NCBI RefSeq assembly: GCF_037992945.1
Contig: NZ_CP150304.1
Span: 2,545,501 to 2,609,500 of the forward strand
Length of the DNA: 64,000 nt
Source: Peribacillus sp. FSL E2-0218
GTDB taxonomy: Bacteria > Bacillota > Bacilli > Bacillales > DSM-1321
Reading direction: 5' to 3'
Below are positions 35,080-43,627 of this stretch, piece by piece; position 1 is the stretch's first letter, and each line of letters begins with the position of its first letter. A program made the position numbers and the translations under genes. Below the pieces are notes generated by a model. That model was not told where the DNA came from. It was given only the letters and a program-made list of their open reading frames with translations, and did no database searches.

Positions 35080-35964
35080 TTAACCGTTTAACGAAAATTT
35101 TTCCACCTTCTTTAAAAACATTTCCAATGCTTTTGAAGCTTCAAAGTCCAGTTTTTTAACAATGGAAAACGGTCTGATGATGGGTTCGTTTTTCAAATGA
35201 AAGGTTTTCAATTCATTGGATTTCAATTCCTTCTGGACAGTCAAGCGGGATAATAAGGCAATCCCCAGCCCTGCCATGACCGCTTCTTTCACCCCTTGGA
35301 TACTGGTGAAAATAAAGCTTCGTGTCACGTTTAGCTCCAGGCTGCCGAGAAGTTTGTCTGAATATGTGCGGGTGCCCGATCCTTGCTCCCTGAGCACCCA
35401 AGTTTGATCCTGCAGCATGGAACCTTCAATGATATCCATTTGTGAAAGTTCATGCACCGGAGGAACGACGATGATCATCTCATCTTTCATGAATGGGCTG
35501 ACTTCTATATCTTTATGCTCCGTCTCCCCTTCAATCAAACCTATATCGAGCTGATTTGATCGAATCCCTTGAATGACTTCATTTGAATTGGAGATGATGA
35601 CCTGTAAATCCACCAGCGGAAATTGGGCAGCATATTCCGCCAAGACCTTTGGAAGATAATATTCCCCGATCGTAAAACTAGCACCGATTTTCAGCGTTCC
35701 GCTAACCACGTTATTGAAATCATTAATTTCCCTTACGGCCGTCTCATAATGATTGAGCATTTGCTTCGCATGACGATATAAAATTTTACCGGGTTCCGTT
35801 ATTTGGACTTGTTTCGGTGATCGATATATCAATTTCGCTCCTAACTCATTTTCCAAATTCCTGATATGAAGACTGACACCCGGCTGGGACAGGTTCAGGA
35901 TTTCCCCTGCCCTGGAAAAGTTTTTTTGCTCGATTACGGTTACAAATACTCTTAAAGGATCCAT
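35080..35964 (-). CDS. LysR-family regulator (CysL/YeiE type)
   Basis: A 294-residue LysR regulator with helix-turn-helix NFSRAGEILNLSQPGVSLHIR and a co-inducer domain that begins near GTLKIGASFTIGEYYLPKVLAEY. The open frame extends to 35982, but AAGGGGG directly precedes ATG 35964. It is divergent from the yeiH-like exporter gene, and a perfect palindrome between them is the likely operator. YeiE and CysL relatives act in sulfur metabolism, so a sulfur-linked effector is possible. Confidence 0.9.
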   Translation of the reverse strand: MDPLRVFVTVIEQKNFSRAGEILNLSQPGVSLHIRNLENELGAKLIYRSPKQVQITEPGKILYRHAKQMLNHYETAVREINDFNNVVSGTLKIGASFTIGEYYLPKVLAEYAAQFPLVDLQVIISNSNEVIQGIRSNQLDIGLIEGETEHKDIEVSPFMKDEMIIVVPPVHELSQMDIIEGSMLQDQTWVLREQGSGTRTYSDKLLGSLELNVTRSFIFTSIQGVKEAVMAGLGIALLSRLTVQKELKSNELKTFHLKNEPIIRPFSIVKKLDFEASKALEMFLKKVEKFSLNG

Positions 35965-35980
35965 GATTACCCCCTTATTC

Positions 35981-36005
35981 ACTTATGATTTATTTTATCA
36001 TAAGT
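35981..36005. promoter_or_regulatory. Perfect palindrome, likely LysR operator
   Basis: ACTTATGAT and ATCATAAGT (9-bp arms, seven-base spacer) form an exact inverted repeat with a T-N11-A core, the form bound by LysR regulators. It begins 17 bases upstream of the LysR start codon and 91 bases upstream of the exporter start. Confidence 0.75.
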
Positions 36006-36095
36006 AAAGCTGATTATTGAAATAGCAAAAATATATTTCACTTATCGTTAATTTCACCTTAAAGTGGAGACATCAACATAGATGGAGTGATCACC

Positions 36096-37118
36096 TTGGA
36101 ACAAACAAAGGTAAGAACAAAAAAACGTGGATTTTCATTAGGAATCGGCTTGACCTTGTTAATTGCGATAGCAGCAAAATACTTAGCAGAGCTTCCGTTC
36201 CTTCATATAATGGGTCAGCTAGTCATTGCGATACTCATAGGAGTAACATGGAAATCCATTATGGGCGTTCCAGCATATGCAGTTGCCGGGACAAATTATT
36301 CAAGTAAAGTCCTATTGCGGTTGGGCATTATCTTGTTGGGGATGCGCTTGAACCTTAAGGATATTGTCATTGCCGGGCCGCGTACGTTTGCGGTCGGCGC
36401 CATTAGCCTGGTATTTGCTATATTAATCGTATATGGCTTGACCCGGCTTTTTAAAGTCGATAAAAAGCTCGGCCTTTTGACAGCGTGCGGAACCGGGATT
36501 TGTGGCGCTGCTGCCATTTTAGCCATTTCCACGCAGATTAAAGCAAAAGAAAAGGATACAGCCGTCGCTGTTGCGACAGTCGCGGTTTTAGGCACGACCT
36601 TCACCTTTGGGTACACGATCCTTTATCCGTTACTCGGATTATCCGATCCCGGATACGGTATATTTGCTGGAGCTACGCTTCATGAAATTGCTCACGTCAT
36701 CGCTGCTGCAGCACCAGGAGGCAATGAGGCAGTGGACTTAGCGGTCATGGTCAAATTAACGAGAGTGGCCCTGCTCATCCCTGTTGCACTTTTGATTGGC
36801 TTCTTGATGAATTGGAAAGAGCGATCAACGTGTGAAAGCAAGTCTTCCTTTAAATCGATTCAGATACCGTGGTTCATAATTGGATTTTTATTAATGAGCG
36901 CCCTCAATACCTCAGGATTCGTTCCTGCTTCTGTAGCGGCAATGCTTGTAACGCTTTCTTATATCCTCATGGCCATGTCAATGGCTGGGTTAGGCTTGAA
37001 CATCGACCTTCTGACTTTTAAAAAATATGGCGGAAAACCATTCGCGGCCGGTCTGATAGGCTCCATTTTATTATCGGTCCTCGGATTCGCATTGGTTCAC
37101 GTTTTTCATTTGACTTGA
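36096..37118 (+). CDS. yeiH: YeiH-family putative exporter (UPF0324)
   Basis: A 340-residue integral membrane protein with about ten hydrophobic segments and UPF0324/YeiH hallmarks: GTNYSSKVLLRLGIILLGMRL, then LTACGTGICGAAAILAISTQIKAKEKDTA and GATLHEIAHVIAA. It is called a putative sulfate exporter, though the substrate is not settled. The frame opens at GTG 36087, but TTG 36096 is eight bases after GATGGAG and is preferred. Control by the divergent LysR is likely. Confidence 0.9.
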   Translation: MEQTKVRTKKRGFSLGIGLTLLIAIAAKYLAELPFLHIMGQLVIAILIGVTWKSIMGVPAYAVAGTNYSSKVLLRLGIILLGMRLNLKDIVIAGPRTFAVGAISLVFAILIVYGLTRLFKVDKKLGLLTACGTGICGAAAILAISTQIKAKEKDTAVAVATVAVLGTTFTFGYTILYPLLGLSDPGYGIFAGATLHEIAHVIAAAAPGGNEAVDLAVMVKLTRVALLIPVALLIGFLMNWKERSTCESKSSFKSIQIPWFIIGFLLMSALNTSGFVPASVAAMLVTLSYILMAMSMAGLGLNIDLLTFKKYGGKPFAAGLIGSILLSVLGFALVHVFHLT

Positions 37119-37202
37119 CAGGAACTAAATGGAGCAGCGTCAAGATATTGCGCGTTTACGCATTAAACAAATATCAGCTTTAAAAAGTGGATACCTTTAT
37201 TG

Positions 37203-37250
37203 AACAGGACCTCAATTGTTAGACACAGCTGACAATAGAGGTCCTGTTTT
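37203..37250 (+). terminator. yeiH terminator
   Basis: AACAGGACCTC (37203-37213) and GAGGTCCTGTT (37238-37248) pair exactly, with an inner ATTGT/ACAAT pairing, then TT. It lies 85 bases after the gene. Confidence 0.75.
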
Positions 37251-37390
37251 CCGCTGAATCTATTAGTGATTGGTGCTCATCTGAGTCTACTCTATCAGTC
37301 GAATTTTAGGCGGTGCTGCTATGAAAAACCCTATACATTCCAGGAAACAGCGACGTTTTTTTATTCCAATTGTTCACATACCTTTATGAA

Positions 37391-37422
37391 ACAAGCCGTT
37401 TCCCTATTTGGGAACGGCTTGT
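37391..37422 (-). terminator. Terminator of the CocE-type hydrolase gene
   Basis: ACAAGCCGTTTCC (37391-37403) pairs with GGGAACGGCTTGT (37410-37422), followed on the minus strand by TTCAT. It lies 38 bases after the hydrolase stop codon. Confidence 0.6.
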
Positions 37423-37459
37423 ACAGTGGTACTCTCCAATTTTGAGTTTTCGACTTTCA

Positions 37460-39148
37460 CTATTGCTTAGGAATCACTGGTACCAAAAGGAATGAATCAT
37501 ACTTTCCCCCGGCGTAAACCGTATGAGTCCCTTTGTTCACTGTATCAGTGTGCCCATACCCCCTTGAGCCTGTCGGGTTGTCATCGATAATTATATCGCT
37601 GCCTTTTATGACCAGCACCAGACTTTCCCCACTCTTGAGGAATATGCTTGAAGGCAATATTTCAATTTCTACCGGCACAATTTCGCCTTTATTAAGCTTC
37701 AATAATCGCTTGTGCCTAAGTATAGGCTGATAAGGAGTGGATTTCACAGGGTCCAGCTCTCTATGGGAAACCCTCAGCCATCCGCTAGCCACCTGACCGT
37801 CTTCAAGATGGTTAAAGTCGGGCAGGAATACTTCATTACCGTGTTTGTCGAACTTCTTAATGCCGACAAAAAGATCCATATCATCCGTGTCATCGGTGGA
37901 GACCCATAGCTTGAGCTTCATATTACCGGTGAGCTCCATGTCCTCGTCAGCAGTAAATTTAAATCTTAAATCACTATTTTCTGTCTGACCAGGTTCGGCA
38001 TTATAGGTAAGTCTGGTTTCGTTCTGAATGGGTGCCTGCTGCAGGGACATTTCTTCGCCATTCAGATAATGCTCAAAATATTTGGTTTGGGGTAACGGCC
38101 AATCATTCGCGGTGCGAATGTGTCCCTTATAGAATTTCTCTCTGACCTCGTAGCGTACCCGAGGCGTATCCATCCAATCATTCTCAATTCCTTTCAGGAA
38201 ATAATCGAAGAACTCCTTCTGCTGTTCAAGCGATTCACGCAAATAGTAGGTTTCCCATTCCTTGCGGCCATGAACCAGCAGCCACTTGTTTTTGGATGAA
38301 GCCTGTTTAAAGCCCTCAAAGGTACCGCGGTTATGCAACCCTTGAGTGGACCAGCTGGCACAAACAAACATGGGTACCTTGATATCGGACAATGTAACCT
38401 GTCTTTCCTCCCAGTGTGTATCGAGTAATGGATGTTCTTTTTGCGCAGCTACCATTTCTTCTATGTTGTTATTTGGCCACCTGGTATGTTGCAACTTCTC
38501 GAAATCAGCTGAGAAAACCGTTTCCGGTATTCCGCCGTGAAAGTACCATTCCCGGTACAGATCAGAAGTCCCTTCCCACGGGATGATCGCCTTCAGATGA
38601 GACGGATTCATAGCGGCCACCCGCCACTGGGTCATGGCCAAATATGACACACCGTTTAGTCCCACATTGCCATCGCTCCACTCCTGAACGCCGGCCCATT
38701 CGATGACTTCATAATAATCTTGAGTTTCCGTTTTCGTCCAAGGATAGAGGTCACCTTCCGATTTTGAACTGCCTCGCGTTGCGATTTTAATCAATATATA
38801 ATCGTTTGGCACCCAAAAACCGGGATCAGGTGACTCAAATGGGGCAAAAAGAGATGTAACGATGGTGCCTACCGATGGCCAGACTTGACGAAAAGTATCA
38901 TAGGGGGGTAAGCCATCTTTATTATATGGATCCATGCTCATTATTACCGGAAACTTTCCAGGCTTATTTGGACGGAAAACATTGACGTATATGGTGACCC
39001 CATCCCGCATTTTGATAGGAACATCCTTTTCCATTATCATCTCTTGATTTCCATAATGCGCAGTAGTTATGACTATCTTGTTTAAACCTGATTTAGTGTC
39101 AGTGGGATGTGTCGGTTTCAGATCAGGGCGTCCCATGAATTTATTCAT
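37460..39148 (-). CDS. CocE/NonD-family alpha/beta hydrolase
   Basis: A 562-residue acyl hydrolase of the CocE/X-Pro dipeptidyl peptidase group: alpha/beta hydrolase domain to about residue 330, then a C-terminal jelly-roll (ELTGNMKLKLWVSTDDTDDMDLFV). The nucleophile is S168 in GLNGVSYLAM, preceded by the oxyanion-hole region near the conserved Tyr of DPYNKDG. The catalytic His is probably H293 (LLVHGRKEW). The acid position reads WSTQGLHNRG, where relatives have WSDxGLH, so the Asp seems to be Thr268. It faces a TetR gene across 310 bases and may be its target. Confidence 0.87.
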   Translation of the reverse strand: MNKFMGRPDLKPTHPTDTKSGLNKIVITTAHYGNQEMIMEKDVPIKMRDGVTIYVNVFRPNKPGKFPVIMSMDPYNKDGLPPYDTFRQVWPSVGTIVTSLFAPFESPDPGFWVPNDYILIKIATRGSSKSEGDLYPWTKTETQDYYEVIEWAGVQEWSDGNVGLNGVSYLAMTQWRVAAMNPSHLKAIIPWEGTSDLYREWYFHGGIPETVFSADFEKLQHTRWPNNNIEEMVAAQKEHPLLDTHWEERQVTLSDIKVPMFVCASWSTQGLHNRGTFEGFKQASSKNKWLLVHGRKEWETYYLRESLEQQKEFFDYFLKGIENDWMDTPRVRYEVREKFYKGHIRTANDWPLPQTKYFEHYLNGEEMSLQQAPIQNETRLTYNAEPGQTENSDLRFKFTADEDMELTGNMKLKLWVSTDDTDDMDLFVGIKKFDKHGNEVFLPDFNHLEDGQVASGWLRVSHRELDPVKSTPYQPILRHKRLLKLNKGEIVPVEIEILPSSIFLKSGESLVLVIKGSDIIIDDNPTGSRGYGHTDTVNKGTHTVYAGGKYDSFLLVPVIPKQ

Positions 39149-39457
39149 TTAACATTACTTCCTCTCATTTAGACATTGTTTGCAGGAATACATAAGTTCA
39201 CTTAGCCTAAAAATAGTATTTCTAACTTTGAATGAACTCTATACTTAGCTGATGCCGAATTTTGCTTAGCGAATATTTCATTAAAGGTTGGTTGTACCCC
39301 TCCTTAAGATCAAGTTATAATAACGAACAACCTGTTGTGTATTACATCTCAAATTATAAAATTTGATTAAGTTCTGTACAATCATTAAAAATCGAAATTG
39401 TGTTGGTTACGGAACACCTTTAATCATTGTGTTGGATAAAATGAAGGAGGAATTTGC
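39149..39457. promoter_or_regulatory. Divergent region between hydrolase and TetR genes
   Basis: About 309 AT-rich bases. A partial inverted repeat pairs AGGTTGGTTGT (39290s) with ACGAACAACCT (39330s) imperfectly and might be an operator. TTGATT near 39363 with an A/T-rich -10 could drive the TetR gene. Neither is certain. Confidence 0.35.
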
Positions 39458-40075
39458 TTGCGTAATAGTAATCCTGATTTACGTGTCATTCGGACGAAAG
39501 AATCAATTCGCCACGCATTGGTAGAATTGATAAATGAAAAAGGCTTTGAAGCAATTAAGGTTAAAGACATAACCACGAGGGCGAAAATTAATAGGGGCAC
39601 ATTTTATGCACACTATCAAGATAAATTTGATTTAATGAATAAATGTGAAGAAGAAATTATGCTTGATATGTCCGCCATAACAAAAAAGAACTTCCCAAGT
39701 GTCATTGCTGCACTTGAGACTGATTCCCAGACTTTAACGCCATTTTCCTTAACCGTTGCATTATTTGAGTATTTACATATGAATAGTGACTTTATGAAAG
39801 CAGTGTTAGGACCAAAAGGAGATTTATCCTTTCAAACAAGACTGAAAGAATTTATGTGGGAAACACTTTATGGAAATAATCCAAGTGCATTTATAAAGGA
39901 GGAAAATTTTCTCGTTCCAGGACAATATTTAGCTTCTTATATGGGAACTGCAATAATAGGGGTCATTCAACAATGGTTGGAAAGTGGCGGAAAAGAAACT
40001 TCACAAGAAATGGCTCGTATCCTAACGACCCTTACGGTAAATGGTCCTTACTATGCAGCTGGATTAAAAAAATGA
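39458..40075 (+). CDS. TetR/AcrR-family transcriptional regulator
   Basis: A 205-residue regulator. The TetR DNA-binding domain covers residues 10-60 (TKESIRHALVELINEKGFEAIKVKDITTRAKINRGTFYAHY in outline) and the C-terminal helical domain is of the TetR_C type found in Bacillus regulators. TTG 39458 follows AAGGAGG by seven bases. It likely controls the divergent CocE hydrolase and perhaps the DoxX gene downstream. The ligand is unknown. Confidence 0.9.
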   Translation: MRNSNPDLRVIRTKESIRHALVELINEKGFEAIKVKDITTRAKINRGTFYAHYQDKFDLMNKCEEEIMLDMSAITKKNFPSVIAALETDSQTLTPFSLTVALFEYLHMNSDFMKAVLGPKGDLSFQTRLKEFMWETLYGNNPSAFIKEENFLVPGQYLASYMGTAIIGVIQQWLESGGKETSQEMARILTTLTVNGPYYAAGLKK

Positions 40076-40370
40076 TTCCCAAATAAAAAGGAAATACAAT
40101 TGATTAAAAAAGTTATAAAATCGGGAAAATCAAATAAATTACCATTAGTGAAGTTTTTTCACTAATAAAATGGGAGGATGAACCGTGCTAATTACTGTCT
40201 TGCAATGATTTCGAGATGCCATACATCTTGCGAATGGGAAATATAGCTGTATCATCATCATTACGACCGGCCTTGAAGTTAAAAAGCCGTAAAGTTGAGA
40301 AATCTCATTACAATCGGCTTACTTAATTGAAGATTTTCCTTGAATTTATGAAAAGCAGAGGAGAAATACT
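40076..40370. other. Intergenic region with palindrome and broken short frame
   Basis: ATTAGTGAA and TTCACTAAT (near 40144-40165) form a palindrome that could be a TetR operator. Just after it, GGGAGGATG precedes a GTG codon whose frame stops after seven codons and then reads on as FRDAIHLANGKYSC, as if a gene had been cut. A second pairing AAGCCG/CGGCTT lies at about 40291-40320. Confidence 0.35.
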
Positions 40371-40811
40371 ATGAAGATCCCCATTTCTAAAAGTCGTCTT
40401 TGGGTTGCGCGAGTCATGAGTGGTCTTGTTATACTATTTATGTTGTTCGATGGGATTACGAAAATACTTAAATTAAAAGTAATGGTAGATGGTACTTTGG
40501 AAATGGGATTTGCGGAACATCATGTTACAATCATTGGTTTCCTTGCCATTCTTTCAGCGGTCCTGTACACATTGCCTCCAACATCCATACTTGGTGCCAT
40601 TGTATTAACCGGTTTTTTTGGTGGGGTCATTGCTTCTCATATTCGTTTAGATAACCCCTTATTTTCCCATACCTTATTCCCTGTTTATCTTGCAATATTA
40701 ACTTGGGGAGGGATTTACCTTCGAGACGAGAGGTTGCAGACTATCTTTCCTATAAAGCGAAGACAATCAATTAGTGATAAAAATGACTTTAACTCTACAA
40801 AGATGGGTTGA
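40371..40811 (+). CDS. DoxX-like family membrane protein
   Basis: A 146-residue protein with four hydrophobic segments (VARVMSGLVILFMLFDGITK, VTIIGFLAILSAVLY, ILGAIVLTGFFGGVIASH, FPVYLAILTWGGIYL), the layout of the DoxX-like family. The role of this family in bacilli is unclear; some members are linked to redox stress. A GAGGAGAAATACT site precedes ATG 40371. It could be controlled by the TetR gene upstream. Confidence 0.85.
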   Translation: MKIPISKSRLWVARVMSGLVILFMLFDGITKILKLKVMVDGTLEMGFAEHHVTIIGFLAILSAVLYTLPPTSILGAIVLTGFFGGVIASHIRLDNPLFSHTLFPVYLAILTWGGIYLRDERLQTIFPIKRRQSISDKNDFNSTKMG

Positions 40812-40950
40812 ACTTGCAATTTATTGTATCGTGAACTAACGGGGCAATAATTAGTTGGAAGTTAAAGTTTGCTCTACCCGTAGCGATTTATGAAGATCTC
40901 ATTACTTCGAGCAAATGAAAAGAACATTCTAATTTTAAAACGTAAAAAAC

Positions 40951-40987
40951 GGTAGACCAAACTCAAGCATTAGCGAGTTTGTCTACC
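40951..40987 (-). terminator. speD terminator
   Basis: GGTAGACCAAACTC (40951-40964) pairs with GAGTTTG-TCTACC (40975-40987) with one bulge, and on the minus strand GTTTTTTACG follows. It lies 15 bases after the speD stop codon. Confidence 0.8.
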
Positions 40988-41001
40988 TGCTGAAGCAATC
41001 T

Positions 41002-41832
41002 TTAGACGCGATTTTTCTCTTTTGGATGGGGAACATTGGCGCCATAAAAAATTTCGTCCATTTCGGTTTGGAGCCTTTCTATTATTTCCTGCCGTTCCTC
41101 CGCATTTAGCTTTTCCTCCGTATACCCGAATAAATAATTATTGATATCGAACCTTTTCAGCTTACATTTTGTATGGAAGATATTTTCCTGGTATACATTC
41201 ACATCAATCATGTCATATAGTCCCTTCACTTCTTCAGGAATATAGTTTTGAATCGAATTGATATCATGATCAATGAACAATTTCTGGCCGTCCTTATCGC
41301 GCGTGAACCCTCTTACACGATAATCGATTGTGATGATGTCGGTATCGAAGGAATGGATCAGGTAGTTAAGTGCTTTAAGAGGAGATATCTCCCCACAGGT
41401 GGAAACATCGATATCAGCCCTGAAGGTGCTAATGCCTTCATTGGGGTGAAACTCAGGGTATGTATGAACGGTAATATGGCTTTTGTCCAGCTGCATGACC
41501 ACATTATCCGGTAATGGACCTGGTGATTCCTCGTAAGTACCAGTCGGCACCTCGACGACAGGACCCTCTGAAACAAGGATCGTTACACTTGCGCCTTGGG
41601 GAACATAATCCTGCTTCGCCGTATTCAATACATGTGCCCCAATTAAATCCGCCACGTTATGCAATATTTTTGAAAGCCTCTCTGCATTGTACTGCTCGTC
41701 GATATAGTCCAGGTAAGCCTCTCTCTCTTCCCGGGTTTTTGTATAGCAGATGTCATACATATTAAAGCTTAACGACTTCGTCAGATTATTAAAGCCATGT
41801 AGTTCGATTCGTTGTTCTGGTGTCAGTTTCAT
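41002..41832 (-). CDS. speD: S-adenosylmethionine decarboxylase proenzyme (E. coli type)
   Basis: Makes decarboxylated SAM, the aminopropyl donor for spermidine. The 276-residue length and sequence match the long E. coli-type SpeD, not the 120-residue SpeH form of B. subtilis. The self-cleavage pair is K117-S118 (QLDKSHITVHTYPE); the serine becomes the pyruvoyl group. FRADIDVSTCGEISPLKALNYL carries the conserved catalytic Cys. ATG 41832 follows AGGGGAATC. It is a single gene; no spermidine synthase is in the window. Confidence 0.95.
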   Translation of the reverse strand: MKLTPEQRIELHGFNNLTKSLSFNMYDICYTKTREEREAYLDYIDEQYNAERLSKILHNVADLIGAHVLNTAKQDYVPQGASVTILVSEGPVVEVPTGTYEESPGPLPDNVVMQLDKSHITVHTYPEFHPNEGISTFRADIDVSTCGEISPLKALNYLIHSFDTDIITIDYRVRGFTRDKDGQKLFIDHDINSIQNYIPEEVKGLYDMIDVNVYQENIFHTKCKLKRFDINNYLFGYTEEKLNAEERQEIIERLQTEMDEIFYGANVPHPKEKNRV

Positions 41833-41960
41833 GATCGATTCCCCTTATATATTTTTTCACTCCCCTAATAGTTACCCTTTTTCGCAAATAAAAAACTAAT
41901 TATGCCTCGCTTGAAATCCATTTCCGAATTGTTGACATTGATGCCACCTTTGCATGCCAA

Positions 41961-42001
41961 CTGAAAGGGACCGATGCATGAGCTGCATCGATCCCTTTCA
42001 G
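41961..42001 (-). terminator. Hairpin after the opuC operon
   Basis: CTGAAAGGGA-CCGATGCA pairs with TGCATCG-ATCCCTTTCAG with one mismatch. There is no strong T run, so it may be a terminator or a 3' stability element of the operon. Confidence 0.55.
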
Positions 42002-42018
42002 TGCTTTGTTGTTATACA

Positions 42019-42681
42019 TCAAGCTGTATGCGTTTTTCTCTTTTTAATGGGGGAAAGTGCTCGCTCGATCCACCCAAGCAATAAATCTGAAAGGATGGCC
42101 ATCAATGCCGTCGGAATCGCACCTGCCAGTATGATTGCCGTCCCATTGGAAGCGTTCGTTCCCCTGACGATGATATCGCCTAGGCCGCCTGCGCCAACGA
42201 ATGTACCGACCGCAGTGACTCCAATTGCCACGACAAGTGCTGTACGTAGACCGGCCATTATGACTGATAGGGATAATGGCAGTTCAACCATTCGAAGAAG
42301 CTGGAATTTAGTCATGCCCATTGCCTTGCCGGAATCTAAATAAGCTTGTTCTATGCTTGTAATTCCAACATAAGTATTCCTCAGGATCGGCAATAGGGAA
42401 TATAAAAACAATGACAAAATTACGGTATTCGTCCCTAACCCCATCACTAGCATGAGGAGAGCAAGCATTGCCAGTGCTGGTGTAGTTTGTATCACATTCG
42501 TTATCGAAAATACCCATGTACTCAATTTCTTATGCTTAGCGATGAAAATGCCTGCCGGGATGGCTATGATGGCTGCAAATAATACACCGTAAGCGGACAT
42601 TAAAAAATGACGATAAAACTCAGTAAGCACATACATCCAGTTTTGGGAATAATACGTTCCCAGCTGTTGTAAGGTTTCCAT
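42019..42681 (-). CDS. opuCD: Osmoprotectant ABC transporter permease OpuCD
   Basis: A 220-residue permease with about six membrane segments and the OpuC/OpuB-type EAA region (SGKAMGMTKFQLLRMVELPLSLSVIMAGLRTA). It is the fourth gene of opuCA-CB-CC-CD and forms the channel with OpuCB. The system imports glycine betaine, carnitine, choline or related osmolytes. It starts 16 bases after opuCC with GGGAGG upstream. Confidence 0.92.
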   Translation of the reverse strand: METLQQLGTYYSQNWMYVLTEFYRHFLMSAYGVLFAAIIAIPAGIFIAKHKKLSTWVFSITNVIQTTPALAMLALLMLVMGLGTNTVILSLFLYSLLPILRNTYVGITSIEQAYLDSGKAMGMTKFQLLRMVELPLSLSVIMAGLRTALVVAIGVTAVGTFVGAGGLGDIIVRGTNASNGTAIILAGAIPTALMAILSDLLLGWIERALSPIKKRKTHTA

Positions 42682-42697
42682 TCATTAGCACCTCCCG

Positions 42698-43615
42698 TTA
42701 TTCAAAATAGTGATGAGCTTTAAGGAATTCCGTTGCCACGACGGATGGTTCTTTTAAGTTCCCATCCACTTCATAGTTCAGCTCCTGCATCGTTTCGGTA
42801 TTAATTTCACCTATTAACTTATTAAGCTCGTCTTCGATCTGCGGGTAACGCTTCAATAATTCTCCCGTGACCACAGGTGAACAGTCATAAGGGGGGAAAT
42901 AGTGTTTGTCATCTTCTAAAAGCTTCAAATCATTGACCTTGATACGGCCATCCGAAGAGTATGCAAGGACTATATCCATCTGTCCACTTTTGACGGCATC
43001 GTATACCAAACCAATCTGCATCGGGTATGTTTCGCCAAATTCCAAGCCATATGTATCGACGAATCCTTTATATCCGTCCCCTTTTCTTTTCAGCCAAGCA
43101 CTATCGACACCCAATCTAAGCTCACCAGCATCGTTCATTAAATCAGATATTTTCTCATAGCCTTTTTTCTCGGCAAGGTCATTTGAAATTGTAAAGGCAT
43201 AGGTGTTATCGAATCCATAAGAATCGAAAAATTTAAATCCATATTGTTTCTTGAATTCCCTTTGAACGATTTTCATTGCTTTTTCTGGATCTTTTTCAAT
43301 TTCCTGTCCCAGAACACTTGTTAAATCCGTACCTGTATAACGAGTTGCGGCAATGTCGATATCTCCTGTTTCCATCGCTTTTTGCTGAACAAAGTTAGAA
43401 CCTAAATTTTTGATGATTTTCGTATCGAGGTCCGTATTTCGTTCAAGGAGTTGAGCGATCATGTTTGCCAGGATTTCGGATTCCGTCATACTTTGAGCAC
43501 CGATCTTCACCGTAGTTTCTGAAGAAGAACCCAATCCAGGCAAAGAACAGCCACTGATGACCAAAGTACAAGCCAACAGGGCGATTATCATTGAAGTTTT
43601 TATTTTGTTATGCAT
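42698..43615 (-). CDS. opuCC: Osmoprotectant-binding lipoprotein OpuCC
   Basis: A 305-residue lipoprotein with signal and lipobox (LVISGC) and an OpuC-type ligand-binding domain (VKIGAQSMTESEILANMIAQLL, AATRYTGTDLTS, LLEDDKHYFPPYDCSPVV). It catches quaternary ammonium osmolytes outside the cell. It lies between the two permease genes, with GGAGGAAT upstream of its ATG. Confidence 0.93.
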   Translation of the reverse strand: MHNKIKTSMIIALLACTLVISGCSLPGLGSSSETTVKIGAQSMTESEILANMIAQLLERNTDLDTKIIKNLGSNFVQQKAMETGDIDIAATRYTGTDLTSVLGQEIEKDPEKAMKIVQREFKKQYGFKFFDSYGFDNTYAFTISNDLAEKKGYEKISDLMNDAGELRLGVDSAWLKRKGDGYKGFVDTYGLEFGETYPMQIGLVYDAVKSGQMDIVLAYSSDGRIKVNDLKLLEDDKHYFPPYDCSPVVTGELLKRYPQIEDELNKLIGEINTETMQELNYEVDGNLKEPSVVATEFLKAHHYFE

Positions 43616-43627
43616 TGGTATTCCTCC

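Noticed and set aside
41248..41765. Frames opposite speD (41248-41514 and 41514-41765)
   Set aside because: Antisense shadows of a strongly conserved gene.
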